NCBI GenBank assembly: GCA_040755915.1
Contig: JBFLWM010000007.1
Location: 1-64,000, forward strand
Reading direction: 5' to 3'
Source: Sulfurivermis sp040755915
Lineage (GTDB): Bacteria > Pseudomonadota > Gammaproteobacteria > Thiohalomonadales > Thiohalomonadaceae
DNA length: 64,000 nucleotides
Shown: piece after piece, positions 45,917 through 55,897 of the stretch
Numbering within the stretch: the stretch's first letter is position 1
Layout of the letters: the number at the start of each line of letters is the position of its first letter
Program-made: the position numbers and the translations under genes
Notes under the pieces: model-generated
What the model was told of the DNA's origin: nothing
Database searches by the model: none
What the model saw: the letters and a program-made list of their open reading frames with translations, nothing else

Positions 45917-46849
45917 TCAGGCTGACGCATACACCTCGCGCAGAATCACGTCGGCACCGCGTGACAGCAGGTCTTCCGCCAGCACCCTGCCCAGCTCCTC
46001 GGCATCCTCCGGCTTGCCGCTGATGGAGCCGCGCACCACCTCGCCGCCATCGGGCCGGCCGACCAGGCCGTGCAGCACGATGACGCCGTGGTCCAGTTCG
46101 GCATAGCCGCCGATGGGCACCTGGCAGCCGCCCTCCAGGCGGGTGTTCATCGCCCGCTCCGCCTTGACGCGGGTGGCGGTGGGGGCATGGTTGAGCGGGG
46201 CCAGCAGGGCATTCACCTCGGCGTCGTCGCTGCGGCATTCGATGCCCACCGCGCCCTGGCCCACGGCGGGCAGGCTGACGGTGACGTCGAGCAGTTCCGT
46301 GATGCGGTTCTGCAGTTCGAGGCGGATCAGGCCGGCGCTGGCCAGGATGATGGCGTCGTATTCGCCATCGTCCAGCTTCTTCAGGCGGGTCTGCACATTG
46401 CCGCGCAGGAACTTCACCTGCAGGTCGGGACGGCGTGCCAGCAGCTGGCACTGGCGGCGCAGGCTGGAAGTGCCCACCACCGCACCCTGCGGCAGGGCAT
46501 CGAAGCTCTTGTAGGTATTGGAGACGAAGGCGTCGCGCGGGTCTTCGCGCTCGCAGATCACGGCCAGGTGCAGCCCCTCCGGGAAGGCCATCGGCACGTC
46601 CTTCATGGAGTGCACCGCGATGTCGGCACGACCGGCGAGCAGGCCCTCCTCCAGTTCCTTCACGAACAGGCCCTTGCCGCCGATCTTGGCCAGCGGGGTA
46701 TCGAGGATCTTGTCGCCCTGCGACACCATCTTCACCAGCTCCACCTCCAGACCGGGGTGGCACTCCTTGAGCCGTGCGGACACGTATTCTGCCTGCCACA
46801 ACGCCAGCAGGCTCTGGCGCGTCGCGATACGGATCAGGTTTTTTGCCAT
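45917..46849 (-). CDS. hemC: Hydroxymethylbilane synthase (porphobilinogen deaminase)
   Basis: 310 aa, close to E. coli (313). Polymerises four porphobilinogens on a dipyrromethane cofactor. Landmarks: IRIATRQSLLALWQAEYV, GDKILDTPLAKIGGKGLFVKE, DIAVHSMKDVPM, VGTSSLRRQCQL and the cofactor cysteine in NTRLEGGCQVPIGGYA. The start at 46849 gives MAKNLIRIATRQS, with AAAGG upstream; a longer reading is not supported. First gene of the minus-strand hemC-hemD-hemX-hemY operon, separated from algR by the thioredoxin-like gene on the other strand. Confidence 0.96.
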   Translation of the reverse strand: MAKNLIRIATRQSLLALWQAEYVSARLKECHPGLEVELVKMVSQGDKILDTPLAKIGGKGLFVKELEEGLLAGRADIAVHSMKDVPMAFPEGLHLAVICEREDPRDAFVSNTYKSFDALPQGAVVGTSSLRRQCQLLARRPDLQVKFLRGNVQTRLKKLDDGEYDAIILASAGLIRLELQNRITELLDVTVSLPAVGQGAVGIECRSDDAEVNALLAPLNHAPTATRVKAERAMNTRLEGGCQVPIGGYAELDHGVIVLHGLVGRPDGGEVVRGSISGKPEDAEELGRVLAEDLLSRGADVILREVYASA

Positions 46850-47029
46850 GGAATCAAACCTTTGTGTTCTATAATGGCGGCCCGCGATGGGGACGGGAAC
46901 CGGCCGATGGAATAAGTAGTCCCAATTGAGCGTCTGATCATACACGCCCGGCACGGGCGGGCCTATTGCACGGATGGCGGTAGCGTCCTTATCCTAGGGA
47001 AAAACCCGCATCTATTAATAGGTTTTTGC

Positions 47030-47587
47030 ATGAAGACAGTCTTCCGCGCCCTGAGCCTGCTGTTGCTGGCCGTCGCCCTTCCCGCCGCTGCCTGGTCCGA
47101 CATGGAGGCCGACGCCCCTGCCGACGCCACCGGCGTGGTCATCCCGGAGGTCACCGACCTGCGCCAGGAGGCCGCCCTGGCCCGCAACAGGCGCCTGCCG
47201 CTCCTGGTGATGTTCTCGTCGGAATACTGCCCCTACTGCACCACCATGAAGAGCGACTTCCTCAAGCCGATGATGTTCAGCGGCGCCTACGACGACAAGA
47301 TCCTGTTCCGCATGCTGGAGCTGCGCGCCGGTGCGGACGTCGTCGACTTCGACGGCCGCAAGGTCAACGTGTGGGAATTTGCCGAGCGCTACAAGGTCCG
47401 CGTCACCCCCACCCTGGTGTTCCTCGACTATCAGGGCAAGCCGATGGCCCCCAAGATGGTCGGCCTCACCACCCCGGACTTCTTCGGCGGCTATCTCGAC
47501 GACGCCATCACCACCGCCTACAACCACGTGCGCAACGGCAGCAGCACCTTCGCCTGCAAGGATGCGCATACACGGCTGACCTGCTAA
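47030..47587 (+). CDS. Secreted thioredoxin-like protein (SoxW type)
   Basis: 185 aa. Signal peptide (LLLLAVALPAAAWS), then a thioredoxin fold with VMFSSEYCPYCTTMKSDF giving a CPYC redox pair and the cis-proline segment VRVTPTLVFLDYQGK. It should act on disulfides or in cytochrome or sulfur-enzyme maturation in the periplasm; SoxW-like proteins are common in sulfur oxidisers, but no sox genes are here. A late extra cysteine pair (FACKDAHTRLTC) is unusual. Divergent from hemC; convergent with algR. Confidence 0.87.
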   Translation: MKTVFRALSLLLLAVALPAAAWSDMEADAPADATGVVIPEVTDLRQEAALARNRRLPLLVMFSSEYCPYCTTMKSDFLKPMMFSGAYDDKILFRMLELRAGADVVDFDGRKVNVWEFAERYKVRVTPTLVFLDYQGKPMAPKMVGLTTPDFFGGYLDDAITTAYNHVRNGSSTFACKDAHTRLTC

Positions 47588-47593
47588 ACACAG

Positions 47594-47614
47594 GGGCGGG
47601 TCGCGTACCCGCCC
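47594..47614. terminator. Hairpin between convergent thioredoxin-like and algR genes
   Basis: GGGCGGGT (47594-47601), loop CGCGT, ACCCGCCC (47607-47614). No T tract, so it may be a factor-dependent or simply structural end of both transcripts. Confidence 0.45.
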
Positions 47615-47620
47615 TGCGCA

Positions 47621-48361
47621 TCAAATCTCGCCCGAGCGCAACAGCCGCCGCAGTTCCGGCAGGTGCCGCCGGCTGATCTCCAGCTGCTCCGCGCACGCCT
47701 TCAGTTTCACCCGTACCACGCCGTCGCTCCCTTTCTCCAGCCCCTCCAGCGCGGCACGCGCCACCAGGGCATTGCGGTGGATGCGCACGAAGCGCGCTCC
47801 ATATTCCGTCTCCAGGGCGGTGAGCGAGTCCTCGACGAGCGCCTCGCCGCGGCGGTGGTGGGCCACCACATACTTCTGCTCGGCACGCAGGAACAGGATG
47901 TCGTCCACCGGGATCAGGGTGAGATTGCCGTGCAGGGTGCTGGACAGGTGGCTGCGTCCCGGCGGCTCAGGATCGGCGGCGGCGACCGCCTCCAGCTGCG
48001 GCGCCGTCAGGCGCCGCGCCTTGCCCAGCGCCTGGACCAGCCGCTCGGCCCGTACCGGCTTGAGCAGGTAATCCACCGCCTGCGCCTCGAAGGCCTGCAG
48101 GGCGTAATCGCCGTAGGCGGTGACGAACACCACCGCCGGCCCCTCGGGCAGGCGTGCCAGATGCCGTGCCGCCTCCAGCCCGTCCATGCCCGGCATGCGG
48201 ATATCGAGCAGCACCACTGCCGGATGCAGGCGGGCGCAGGCCTCCAGCGCGGCACGGCCGTCACCCGCCTCGCCCACCACCTCGGCACCGGGCAGCGCCT
48301 CCACCATGCGGCGCAGGCGTTCCCGGGCCAGCGGCTCGTCGTCGACGATCAATACGCGCAT
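47621..48361 (-). CDS. algR: LytTR-type response regulator AlgR
   Basis: 246 aa. Receiver domain with DDEP acidic pocket, phospho-acceptor Asp53 in VVLLDIRMPGMDG and Lys in LLKPVRAERL; then a LytTR DNA-binding domain with ILFLRAEQKYVVAHHR and ARFVRIHRNALVARAAL. In Pseudomonas AlgR controls alginate, type IV pili and virulence genes downstream of AlgZ. The ATG at 48361 overlaps the algZ stop (TGATG); a GTG one codon earlier is also possible. Lies next to hemC as in Pseudomonas. Confidence 0.9.
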   Translation of the reverse strand: MRVLIVDDEPLARERLRRMVEALPGAEVVGEAGDGRAALEACARLHPAVVLLDIRMPGMDGLEAARHLARLPEGPAVVFVTAYGDYALQAFEAQAVDYLLKPVRAERLVQALGKARRLTAPQLEAVAAADPEPPGRSHLSSTLHGNLTLIPVDDILFLRAEQKYVVAHHRRGEALVEDSLTALETEYGARFVRIHRNALVARAALEGLEKGSDGVVRVKLKACAEQLEISRRHLPELRRLLRSGEI

Positions 48362-49401
48362 CACACCGTCTTCCGGTAGGGCCAGCGCAGCCGGACCTGA
48401 TATTCCCCGGCCCCTTCTTCCGCCTCCAGCACGGCGTCGGTGCCGAAGTGGAAGGCCAGGCGCTGACGGATGTTGTCCACGGCGACGCGGTTGCCGCTGC
48501 GCTCACGTGCCTGAGCCGGACAGGGATTGGTCACGCAAAGAATCAGCCCGTCGCCCTCCGCGCTGCCGTGCACGGTGATGCTGCCGCCATCGGCCAGTTG
48601 CTCGATGCCGTGGTAGATGGCGTTCTCCACCAGCGGCTGCAGGGTCAGCGGCGGGATGGCGGCGTCCTGCGGCAGGGCATCGATCTGCCACTCCAGATGC
48701 AGGCGTGTGCCGAGGCGCAGCGATTCCATGTGCAGATAGCGCCGTGTCAGCGCCAGCTCCTCCGCCAGCGGGATCAGGCGGCGGCCATCGCCCAGGCTGG
48801 CACGGAACAAATCGGCCAGGTCCTCGATGGCCGCCTCGGCCTGCGCCGGGTCGCTGCGCGTGAGGCTGGCGATGGAATTCATGCTGTTGAACAGGAAATG
48901 GGGGCGGATGCGTGCCTGCAGCGCGGCGAAACGCGCCTCGCTCTCCGCCAGCAGGCGCCGGCGCGACTGGTGGGTAAGATAGAAATAGCGCAGCGCCAGG
49001 GCGCTGACGATGGCGCCGATGGCCAGGTTGCGCAGCACGAAACGGAAATGGCCGCCGCTGCTGCCGCGCAGACCGGAATCGAGGATGAACCACCAGGCCA
49101 GCTCGGACAGGATCAGTATCACCAGCAGCAGCAGCCCGTAGCTGACCAGCGCGGCACTGCGATCGCCCAGCCGCACCAGCCAGCGCCGCCCGGTACACAA
49201 CACGGCCGCGCCGGTCAGACCGGCCCACTGCATGAACAGCGAGGTCAATGCCAGGGTGTCCCACATCTCGACACCGCGGCCGAGCTGGGCCAGGGTGAGG
49301 ATGAAGGCAAAGATCTCCGACAGCACGACCACGGCGAACACCGCCTGCAGGCCGCAGAAATCGGGCAGGAAGAAGTTGTCGTTGCGCGGGGATGAAGTCA
49401 C
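48361..49401 (-). CDS. algZ: AlgZ/FimS-type sensor histidine kinase
   Basis: 346 aa from a GTG start at 49401, with GGGAC-type weak ribosome site. About six membrane segments in the first 170 residues, then the His_kinase region with IRPHFLFNSMNSIASL, which holds the phospho-acceptor histidine, and an ATPase domain with LQPLVENAIYHGIEQL (N box). The family lacks some usual G-box features. It is co-transcribed with algR by overlap. A much longer in-frame reading antisense to argH was rejected. Divergent from argH. Confidence 0.88.
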   Translation of the reverse strand: MTSSPRNDNFFLPDFCGLQAVFAVVVLSEIFAFILTLAQLGRGVEMWDTLALTSLFMQWAGLTGAAVLCTGRRWLVRLGDRSAALVSYGLLLLVILILSELAWWFILDSGLRGSSGGHFRFVLRNLAIGAIVSALALRYFYLTHQSRRRLLAESEARFAALQARIRPHFLFNSMNSIASLTRSDPAQAEAAIEDLADLFRASLGDGRRLIPLAEELALTRRYLHMESLRLGTRLHLEWQIDALPQDAAIPPLTLQPLVENAIYHGIEQLADGGSITVHGSAEGDGLILCVTNPCPAQARERSGNRVAVDNIRQRLAFHFGTDAVLEAEEGAGEYQVRLRWPYRKTV

Positions 49402-49527
49402 CAAGGCCACCGGCCGTCCCTGTCGTGGATGAACGGCCTCATCATAGCCCCATCCATGCGGTGCGGGCATCCCCCGCGCCCGGTGATATACTGCGGCCCA
49501 CTTCACGCTTCCCATCCCCGAGCCATC

Positions 49528-50949
<1,422 letters not shown>

Positions 50950-50967
50950 TCCAGGGAGCAGCACACC

Positions 50968-51231
50968 ATGCAACAGATTCTCGACTTCATCATCGCCAAC
51001 CCCCTGTACGGTGCGGGACTGGCCATTCTGCTGCTCCTGCTGGTCATCAGCCTGATCAAGCGCGCCGTCAAGCTGGTTGTCGTTGCCGTGCTGCTCAACG
51101 TCGGCTACGGCTATTACCTGCACGATGCCGCCATGAGTTATTACGACAAGGCGACCCGCGCCGTGGAAGATGCGGCAGAACAGGCCACCGATGCCGCCGC
51201 CAGGGCCGGCGAGATGATCAAGCTCCGCTAG
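50968..51231 (+). CDS. Small membrane protein with amphipathic tail
   Basis: 87 aa. One or two hydrophobic segments (about 13-31 and 35-50) followed by a helix rich in Ala, Asp and Glu (AVEDAAEQATDAAARAGEM) which resembles the apolipoprotein-like tail of surface-active or phasin-like proteins. No family recognised. It is 18 bp after argH, with GGGAG before its ATG, so the two are probably co-transcribed. Confidence 0.7.
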   Translation: MQQILDFIIANPLYGAGLAILLLLLVISLIKRAVKLVVVAVLLNVGYGYYLHDAAMSYYDKATRAVEDAAEQATDAAARAGEMIKLR

Positions 51232-51281
51232 CTGCCGCCGCACTACGCCAGCTGTCCCACTACTCGCAGGCTCGTCGCACC

Positions 51282-51674
51282 ATGAATATCGTCGTCGTAG
51301 ATACCGCCCACATTGCCGGCGAAGCCGACTTCCCCATGCTCGACATTCCCAAATACGGCTGGCAGCAGTTTCCTGCGCTGGCGGGAAGCGAGCTGGCGGA
51401 GCGCTGCTGGCGCTCGGATGTGATCGTCGCAGCGCACGCCCCCATCGATCGCGTCGTCATCGACAAGGCCTTCAAGCTGGCGCTGATCGTGGCCGCCGGT
51501 GATGACTACAGTCACATCGACCGTGCCGCCGCCGCGGAGCGCGGCATTACCGTCTGCCATATTCCCGGCGCCGATCCGGCGGATACCGCACAGAGCGAAC
51601 GTCTCTGCGCACAGGTGATCGACACCATCGCCGCGTATCTGCGCGGCACCCCCATCAACGTGGTCGGCGCCTGA
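51282..51674 (+). CDS. Lone catalytic-domain fragment of a D-2-hydroxyacid dehydrogenase-like protein
   Basis: 130 aa. Looks like the N-terminal substrate lobe of D-isomer-specific 2-hydroxyacid dehydrogenases (VAAHAPIDRVVIDKAFKLALIVAAGDDYSHIDRAAAAERGITVCHIPGADP), including the conserved AAGDDYSHID-type turn. It stops before the Rossmann NAD domain, whose GxGxxG motif is absent, so it cannot be a complete dehydrogenase. It is not obviously a fragment of a recent frameshift, because the next gene is a different intact gene 2 bp on. It may be a small-molecule sensor or a decaying remnant. Confidence 0.7.
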   Translation: MNIVVVDTAHIAGEADFPMLDIPKYGWQQFPALAGSELAERCWRSDVIVAAHAPIDRVVIDKAFKLALIVAAGDDYSHIDRAAAAERGITVCHIPGADPADTAQSERLCAQVIDTIAAYLRGTPINVVGA

Positions 51675-51676
51675 AC

Positions 51677-52510
51677 ATGGCACAGCTTGGTGTACTCAAC
51701 ACGCTGACCGTGCTGCGCAAGGGCAGCTATGGCGTGATCCTCGACGGCGGCGAACTGGGTGACGTGCTGCTGCCGCTGCGCGAGGCACCGGAGTCGTGCG
51801 CCGTCGGCGACACGCTGGAGGTGTTCGTCTACGTCGACTCCGACGATACTGTGGTCGCCACCACGCAGCGACCGCTGGCCCAGGTGGGCGAATTTGCCCT
51901 GATGAAGGTGGCATCCACCACCCAGTTCGGTGCCTTCCTCGACTGGGGACTGCGCAAGAACCTGCTGGTGCCCTTCGCCGAGCAGAGCGGCAACATGGCC
52001 GTCGGCCGCGCCTACGTGGTGCACGTCTACCGCGACAAGCGCACTGGCCGCATCGTCGGCTCGACGCGACTGGACAAATTCCTCGATCGCACACCGGCCA
52101 GCTACACGCCCCGGCAGGCGGTGGATCTGCTGGTGTGCGAGCACACCGACATCGGCTACAAGGCGATCATCAATAACCGTCATTGGGGCGTATTGCATGA
52201 CGCCGACGTATTCCAGCCGCTGCGCTATGGCCAGCGCCTCGCCGGCTACATCAAGAAGCTGCGCGAGGACGGCAAGATCGATCTCGTACTGCAACCACCG
52301 GGCTACGCCAAGGTGGAGGGCATTGCCGGCGAACTGCTGGAGAAGATCAAGGCGGCAGGCGGCTTCATCAACGTCACCGACAAGAGTCCGCCCGAGGTCA
52401 TCTACGCCCGCTTCGGCGTCAGCAAGAAGGTGTTCAAGCAGGCAATCTCCGCCCTGTATCGCGAACGCCTGATCACCATCGAGGCTGATGGTCTGCGCCT
52501 GGTGCGCTGA
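51677..52510 (+). CDS. CvfB-type S1-like RNA-binding protein
   Basis: 277 aa matching the CvfB/YitL family: several S1/OB modules (VLRKGSYGVILDGGELGDVLLPLREAP; VGEFALMKVASTTQFGAFLDWGLRKNLLVPFAEQ) and a C-terminal winged-helix (GGFINVTDKSPPEVIYARFGVSKKVFKQAI). Staphylococcal CvfB affects virulence gene expression; the exact RNA target in proteobacteria is unknown. It starts 2 bp after the lone dehydrogenase fragment, so the two are translationally coupled. Confidence 0.88.
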   Translation: MAQLGVLNTLTVLRKGSYGVILDGGELGDVLLPLREAPESCAVGDTLEVFVYVDSDDTVVATTQRPLAQVGEFALMKVASTTQFGAFLDWGLRKNLLVPFAEQSGNMAVGRAYVVHVYRDKRTGRIVGSTRLDKFLDRTPASYTPRQAVDLLVCEHTDIGYKAIINNRHWGVLHDADVFQPLRYGQRLAGYIKKLREDGKIDLVLQPPGYAKVEGIAGELLEKIKAAGGFINVTDKSPPEVIYARFGVSKKVFKQAISALYRERLITIEADGLRLVR

Positions 52511-52569
52511 GCGTCCCCACGCTAACCCTGATGCCGGTCAGTTAGCGACAAAGGTACGGCAAATGTTTG

Positions 52570-52722
52570 GGAAGCACTGAATAAGTTCAGAGCTTCCGCG
52601 GCACAGGGATGTGCCGCCAATTTTCAACGACGATAAGTCGTTGAAAATTGAAGCCAATCGAAAATCACACTTTTCGATTGGCGTGGTCTGAGAAGTCCAG
52701 GATGGACTTATTCAGACCTTCC
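52570..52722. mobile_element. MITE-like element with three hairpins
   Basis: 153 bp, bounded by imperfect inverted ends sharing CTGAATAAGT (left 52570-52589, right 52703-52722 on the other strand). Inside are three hairpins: GCGGCAC/GTGCCGC (52598-52617), CAATTTTCAACGAC/GTCGTTGAAAATTG (52618-52650), and GCCAATCGAAAA/TTTTCGATTGGC (52653-52682). No gene. Possibly a non-autonomous element or a structured RNA. Confidence 0.6.
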
Positions 52723-52725
52723 TTT

Positions 52726-52777
52726 GCAGGAGCCGAGTCCTCTCGGCGAACATTCGCCCAGGGGACTGGGCTCCTAC
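52726..52777. repeat. GTAGGAGC-family REP next to the MITE-like element
   Basis: A left arm of form GCAGGAGCCGAGTCCTCTCGG and right arm GGGCTCCTAC enclose a 20-nt centre. Same family as 42515-42716 and 61918-61990. The rest of the gap to rsgA (52778-53044) holds a likely TAGAAT -10 near 52850 and a 12-codon open frame at 52896-52934, otherwise nothing recognisable. Confidence 0.7.
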
Positions 52778-53044
52778 AACGCCCGGGAATCGCGTAACTT
52801 ATCGGCATTACACCCTAACTCTGCCTTTCCTGCCGGCACACACCGGCGTAGAATCGCGACGTTGTTTCCCCACTCATCTTTCTGCCGGAGGCTCGATGGA
52901 TACCGTCATCAGCGCCGGCCTGCACCACCGCTAAAAACCGCGGTCGGGCAGCAGGCGCGGCCCATCTCAACGCAAACACCGTTACGCAAGAACGGCGCTT
53001 TCACGCGCCCTGCCGAAACCGATTTGTTGAGAGGATGACACGCC

Positions 53045-54109
53045 ATGTCCATCGACCATTCCCTGCTGCTGCCCCTGGGCTGGAGCAACGACTTTCTCCG
53101 CCAGCTCACCCTGGAACAACTGGAAACCCTGCGCCCGGCCCGCATCATCGGCGTCGGGCAGGACCACTACCACATCGATGACGGCCACGGCGCGCAGGTC
53201 GCCACCCTCGCCGGCCGCTACCGCCATCGCCACGCCACCGACAGCACCCTGCCTACCGTGGGCGACTGGGTGCTGCTGGAGGCGGACGCCCCGCTCATCG
53301 TTGAGCGGCTCGAGCCGCGCAGCCTGTTGCTGCGGCGTGGTGCCGGCGGCAGCGAGCCGCAGGCCATCGCCGCCAATGTCGACGTGCTGCTCATCGTCAG
53401 TGGACTGGATGCGGAGTTCAATGTGCACCGCATCGAGCGCTATCTGGTGATGGCGGCACAGGCCGGCGTCACACCGCTGGTGCTGCTCACCAAGGCCGAC
53501 CTGTATCCGGACGCCGAACCCGCACTGGCCGCGGTGCGGCCGCGCCTGCCGCCCGGCGGCGAGGTATTCGCCATCGACGCCCTGCACGCGCCGCTGGCGG
53601 AGCGGCTCGCCCCCTGGCTCAGCGCCGGCAACACCCTGGTGGTGGCCGGTTCCTCCGGCGTCGGCAAGTCGACGTTGATCAACAATCTGGCGGGCACCGA
53701 ACTGCAGGCGACCCAGGCGACGCGGCGCGACGCCAAGGGCCGCCACACCACCACCGCCCGCGAGCTGATCCGCCTGCCGGGCGGCGCCTGCATCATCGAC
53801 GTGCCGGGCATGCGCGAGGTGGGGCTGGCGCCCGCTGCCGGCGGCGTGGAGGCACAGTTCCACAGCCTGCACGAACTGGCCGCCCAGTGCCGCTACACCG
53901 ACTGCAGGCACGCGGACGAGCCGGGCTGTGCAGTACAGGCGGCGCGGCAGCGCGGCGAACTGGATGAGGACGAGTGGCAACACTACCTCAAGCTGCTGGC
54001 CGAGGAGCGCCACAACATCGCCGCCCATGAGCGCCATCAGAGGGAGCGTGCCTTCGGCCGCATGGTACGGGCGGTACTGAAGGACAAGGAGCGCCACGGA
54101 CGACGCTGA
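53045..54109 (+). CDS. rsgA: Ribosome small subunit-dependent GTPase A
   Basis: 354 aa. Circularly permuted GTPase that helps 30S maturation. OB-fold near the start; G4-G1-G3 order is seen as LLTKADL, then AGSSGVGKSTLINNLAG, then DVPGMREVGL; the zinc-binding tail is CRYTDCRHADEPGCAV. All key residues are present. GAGAGGAT gives the ribosome site about 10 nt upstream of the ATG at 53045. Confidence 0.95.
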   Translation: MSIDHSLLLPLGWSNDFLRQLTLEQLETLRPARIIGVGQDHYHIDDGHGAQVATLAGRYRHRHATDSTLPTVGDWVLLEADAPLIVERLEPRSLLLRRGAGGSEPQAIAANVDVLLIVSGLDAEFNVHRIERYLVMAAQAGVTPLVLLTKADLYPDAEPALAAVRPRLPPGGEVFAIDALHAPLAERLAPWLSAGNTLVVAGSSGVGKSTLINNLAGTELQATQATRRDAKGRHTTTARELIRLPGGACIIDVPGMREVGLAPAAGGVEAQFHSLHELAAQCRYTDCRHADEPGCAVQAARQRGELDEDEWQHYLKLLAEERHNIAAHERHQRERAFGRMVRAVLKDKERHGRR

Positions 54110-54120
54110 ATCGCCTTCAC

Positions 54121-54151
54121 CGCCCCTGCAACCCCACAGTTTGCAGGGGCG
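54121..54151. terminator. Hairpin after rsgA
   Basis: CGCCCCTGCAA (54121-54131) pairs exactly with TTGCAGGGGCG (54141-54151) around a 9-nt loop; no T tract follows, so it may be a weak or factor-dependent end. Confidence 0.5.
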
Positions 54152-54195
54152 GGGCACGGCGATGATCCGGTACAATCCGCGCCAGGAGAACCATC

Positions 54196-54603
54196 GTGAA
54201 AAACACCATCGACGCCCACCTCGACTTTTCCTTCCAAGGCGAGCACTACGCGCTGTCCACCACCCTGAACCTGGACGCCCTGCCGCTGGACGAAGACACT
54301 TTGCCGGACTTTCACCGCCTGCTGGCGCAGGCCAACGGCATCGACACCTATTCGTACCTGTACGAGGTGATGGAATCCTGCGACCTCGAATTCAGCAACG
54401 CCGCCGGCGTCGCTGCGCAGTGTCTGCACGATGGCGTCTTCGACGTCGCCTGCTTCCAGGCGCGCCGCCGCGCCGAACTGGAGTCAGCCATCCTGGCGCC
54501 CATCGCCCGGCGCCATTTGAACATCACGAACCTCGACAGCGAGCCCGCGCTCAAGCAGGCGCTGCTGGAGGCCTATCACGCCGGCCAGACGGCCGCTCAC
54601 TGA
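54196..54603 (+). CDS. Conserved unknown small protein
   Basis: 135 aa, acidic, soluble. MKNTIDAHLDFSFQGEHYALSTTLNLD followed by helices; no membrane segment, no motif I can name. AGGAGAA lies before the ATG. It lies 24 bp before a DUF2058 gene in the same direction, so they may be co-transcribed. Function unknown. Confidence 0.75.
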   Translation: MKNTIDAHLDFSFQGEHYALSTTLNLDALPLDEDTLPDFHRLLAQANGIDTYSYLYEVMESCDLEFSNAAGVAAQCLHDGVFDVACFQARRRAELESAILAPIARRHLNITNLDSEPALKQALLEAYHAGQTAAH

Positions 54604-54626
54604 ATTCACGCACCACGGAATCCATC

Positions 54627-55154
54627 ATGGCAGGTTCACTCAAGGAGCAGTTGCTCAAGGCCGGGCTGGTCAGCCAGCAGCAGGCCAAGAAGGCGGCGCA
54701 CGAAAAGCGCAAGGACAAGGACAGCGGCAAGCAGCAACAGGCGGCCGCGGAGGCGGCGCGCCGCGCCGAGGCGGCCAAGGCCGAGCGCGATCGGGAGCTG
54801 AATCGCCAGCGCCAGGAAGACGCCGAGCGCAAGGCCAATGCCGCCGCCATCCGCCAGCTCATCGAAGCCAACCGCCTCGACAAGACCGACGGCGAGGTGC
54901 CCTATAACTTCACCGACGGCAACAAGATCCGCCGCATCTACGTCACCGCCGAACTACATGCCCAGCTGGTGAAGGGCACGCTGTGCATCGCCAGGCTGGG
55001 CCAGCGTCATGAACTGGTGCGGCCCGACGTGGCGGAGAAGATCCGGGCGCGCGATCCGTCGCGGGTGATCATGCCGGCACCCGCCGCGGGTGAGACACCG
55101 GCGGCAGATGATCCCTACGCCGCCTATCAAGTCCCCGACGATCTGATCTGGTAA
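54627..55154 (+). CDS. DUF2058-family protein (YaiL type)
   Basis: 175 aa. MAGSLKEQLLKAGLVSQQQAKKAAHEKR is the family opening; a charged helical stretch rich in Arg, Gln and Glu follows, then a beta-rich C-terminal half with YNFTDGNKIRRIYVTAELHAQLVKG. E. coli YaiL (YaiL/DUF2058) is a nucleoprotein-associated or polysome-associated protein of unclear role. The start at 54627 is preferred over longer readings into the upstream gene. Confidence 0.85.
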   Translation: MAGSLKEQLLKAGLVSQQQAKKAAHEKRKDKDSGKQQQAAAEAARRAEAAKAERDRELNRQRQEDAERKANAAAIRQLIEANRLDKTDGEVPYNFTDGNKIRRIYVTAELHAQLVKGTLCIARLGQRHELVRPDVAEKIRARDPSRVIMPAPAAGETPAADDPYAAYQVPDDLIW

Positions 55155-55161
55155 CCCCGCG

Positions 55162-55845
55162 GTGCAATCCTGGAAACTGCTCGACAGCGCCAAGATCCCG
55201 GGCGACGGCACCGAGCTGCGCCTGCATGCGCGCGGTGACGAACACTCCATCACCATCGCCGGCAGCAGCGGCGAGCTGATGGGCAGCCGCTGCCATGGCT
55301 CGGAAGAGGCGCTGGCGCAACTGGCCTGCGCGCGCCTCGCACACTGCGCGGCGCCGCGCATACTGATCGGAGGACTTGGCTTCGGCTTCACCCTGGCGGC
55401 CGCGCTCCGCCATCTCGGTGCCGAAGCCACCGTGGTGGTGGCGGAGCTGGTGCCGGCGGTCGTGCAGTGGAATAGCACCCTGATCGGCCACCACGCCGGC
55501 CATCCCCTGCGTGATCCCCGCGTCACCGTGCATGAAGGCGACGTGGGTCTGCTGCTCAAATCGGCGGCGAGCCGCTATGACGCCATTCTGCTCGACGTGG
55601 ACAATGGCCCGGAAGGGCTGACGCGGCAGGACAACAACTGGCTGTACTCCGCTGCCGGACTGCAGGCCGCCTTTGCCGCACTGCGCCCCGACGGCGTGCT
55701 TGCCGTGTGGTCGGCCGGCCCCGACGCGGTCTTTGGCGAACGCCTGCGCCAATGCGGCTTCGAAGTGGAGGAACGCCGCGTGCGCGCCCATGCCACGCGC
55801 AAGGGCGCCCAGCATACCCTCTGGCTGGCCGGGCGCGGCCCCTGA
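55162..55845 (+). CDS. Spermidine synthase-like methyltransferase-fold protein
   Basis: 227 aa from a GTG start. SAM-type Rossmann motif ILIGGLGFGFTLAAALRHLG, acidic VVVAELVPAVVQWN, and DAILLDVDNGPEGL after strand 4 match the spermidine synthase-like group. The short length and poor conservation of the polyamine pocket make a polyamine role uncertain. It follows the DUF2058 gene by 7 bp and precedes a YkgJ-type gene. Confidence 0.78.
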   Translation: MQSWKLLDSAKIPGDGTELRLHARGDEHSITIAGSSGELMGSRCHGSEEALAQLACARLAHCAAPRILIGGLGFGFTLAAALRHLGAEATVVVAELVPAVVQWNSTLIGHHAGHPLRDPRVTVHEGDVGLLLKSAASRYDAILLDVDNGPEGLTRQDNNWLYSAAGLQAAFAALRPDGVLAVWSAGPDAVFGERLRQCGFEVEERRVRAHATRKGAQHTLWLAGRGP

Positions 55846-55897
55846 CATTCTTCATATTTCCGCGCCGGCATCTGGCTGCGACAGGAAGCTTGCTACA

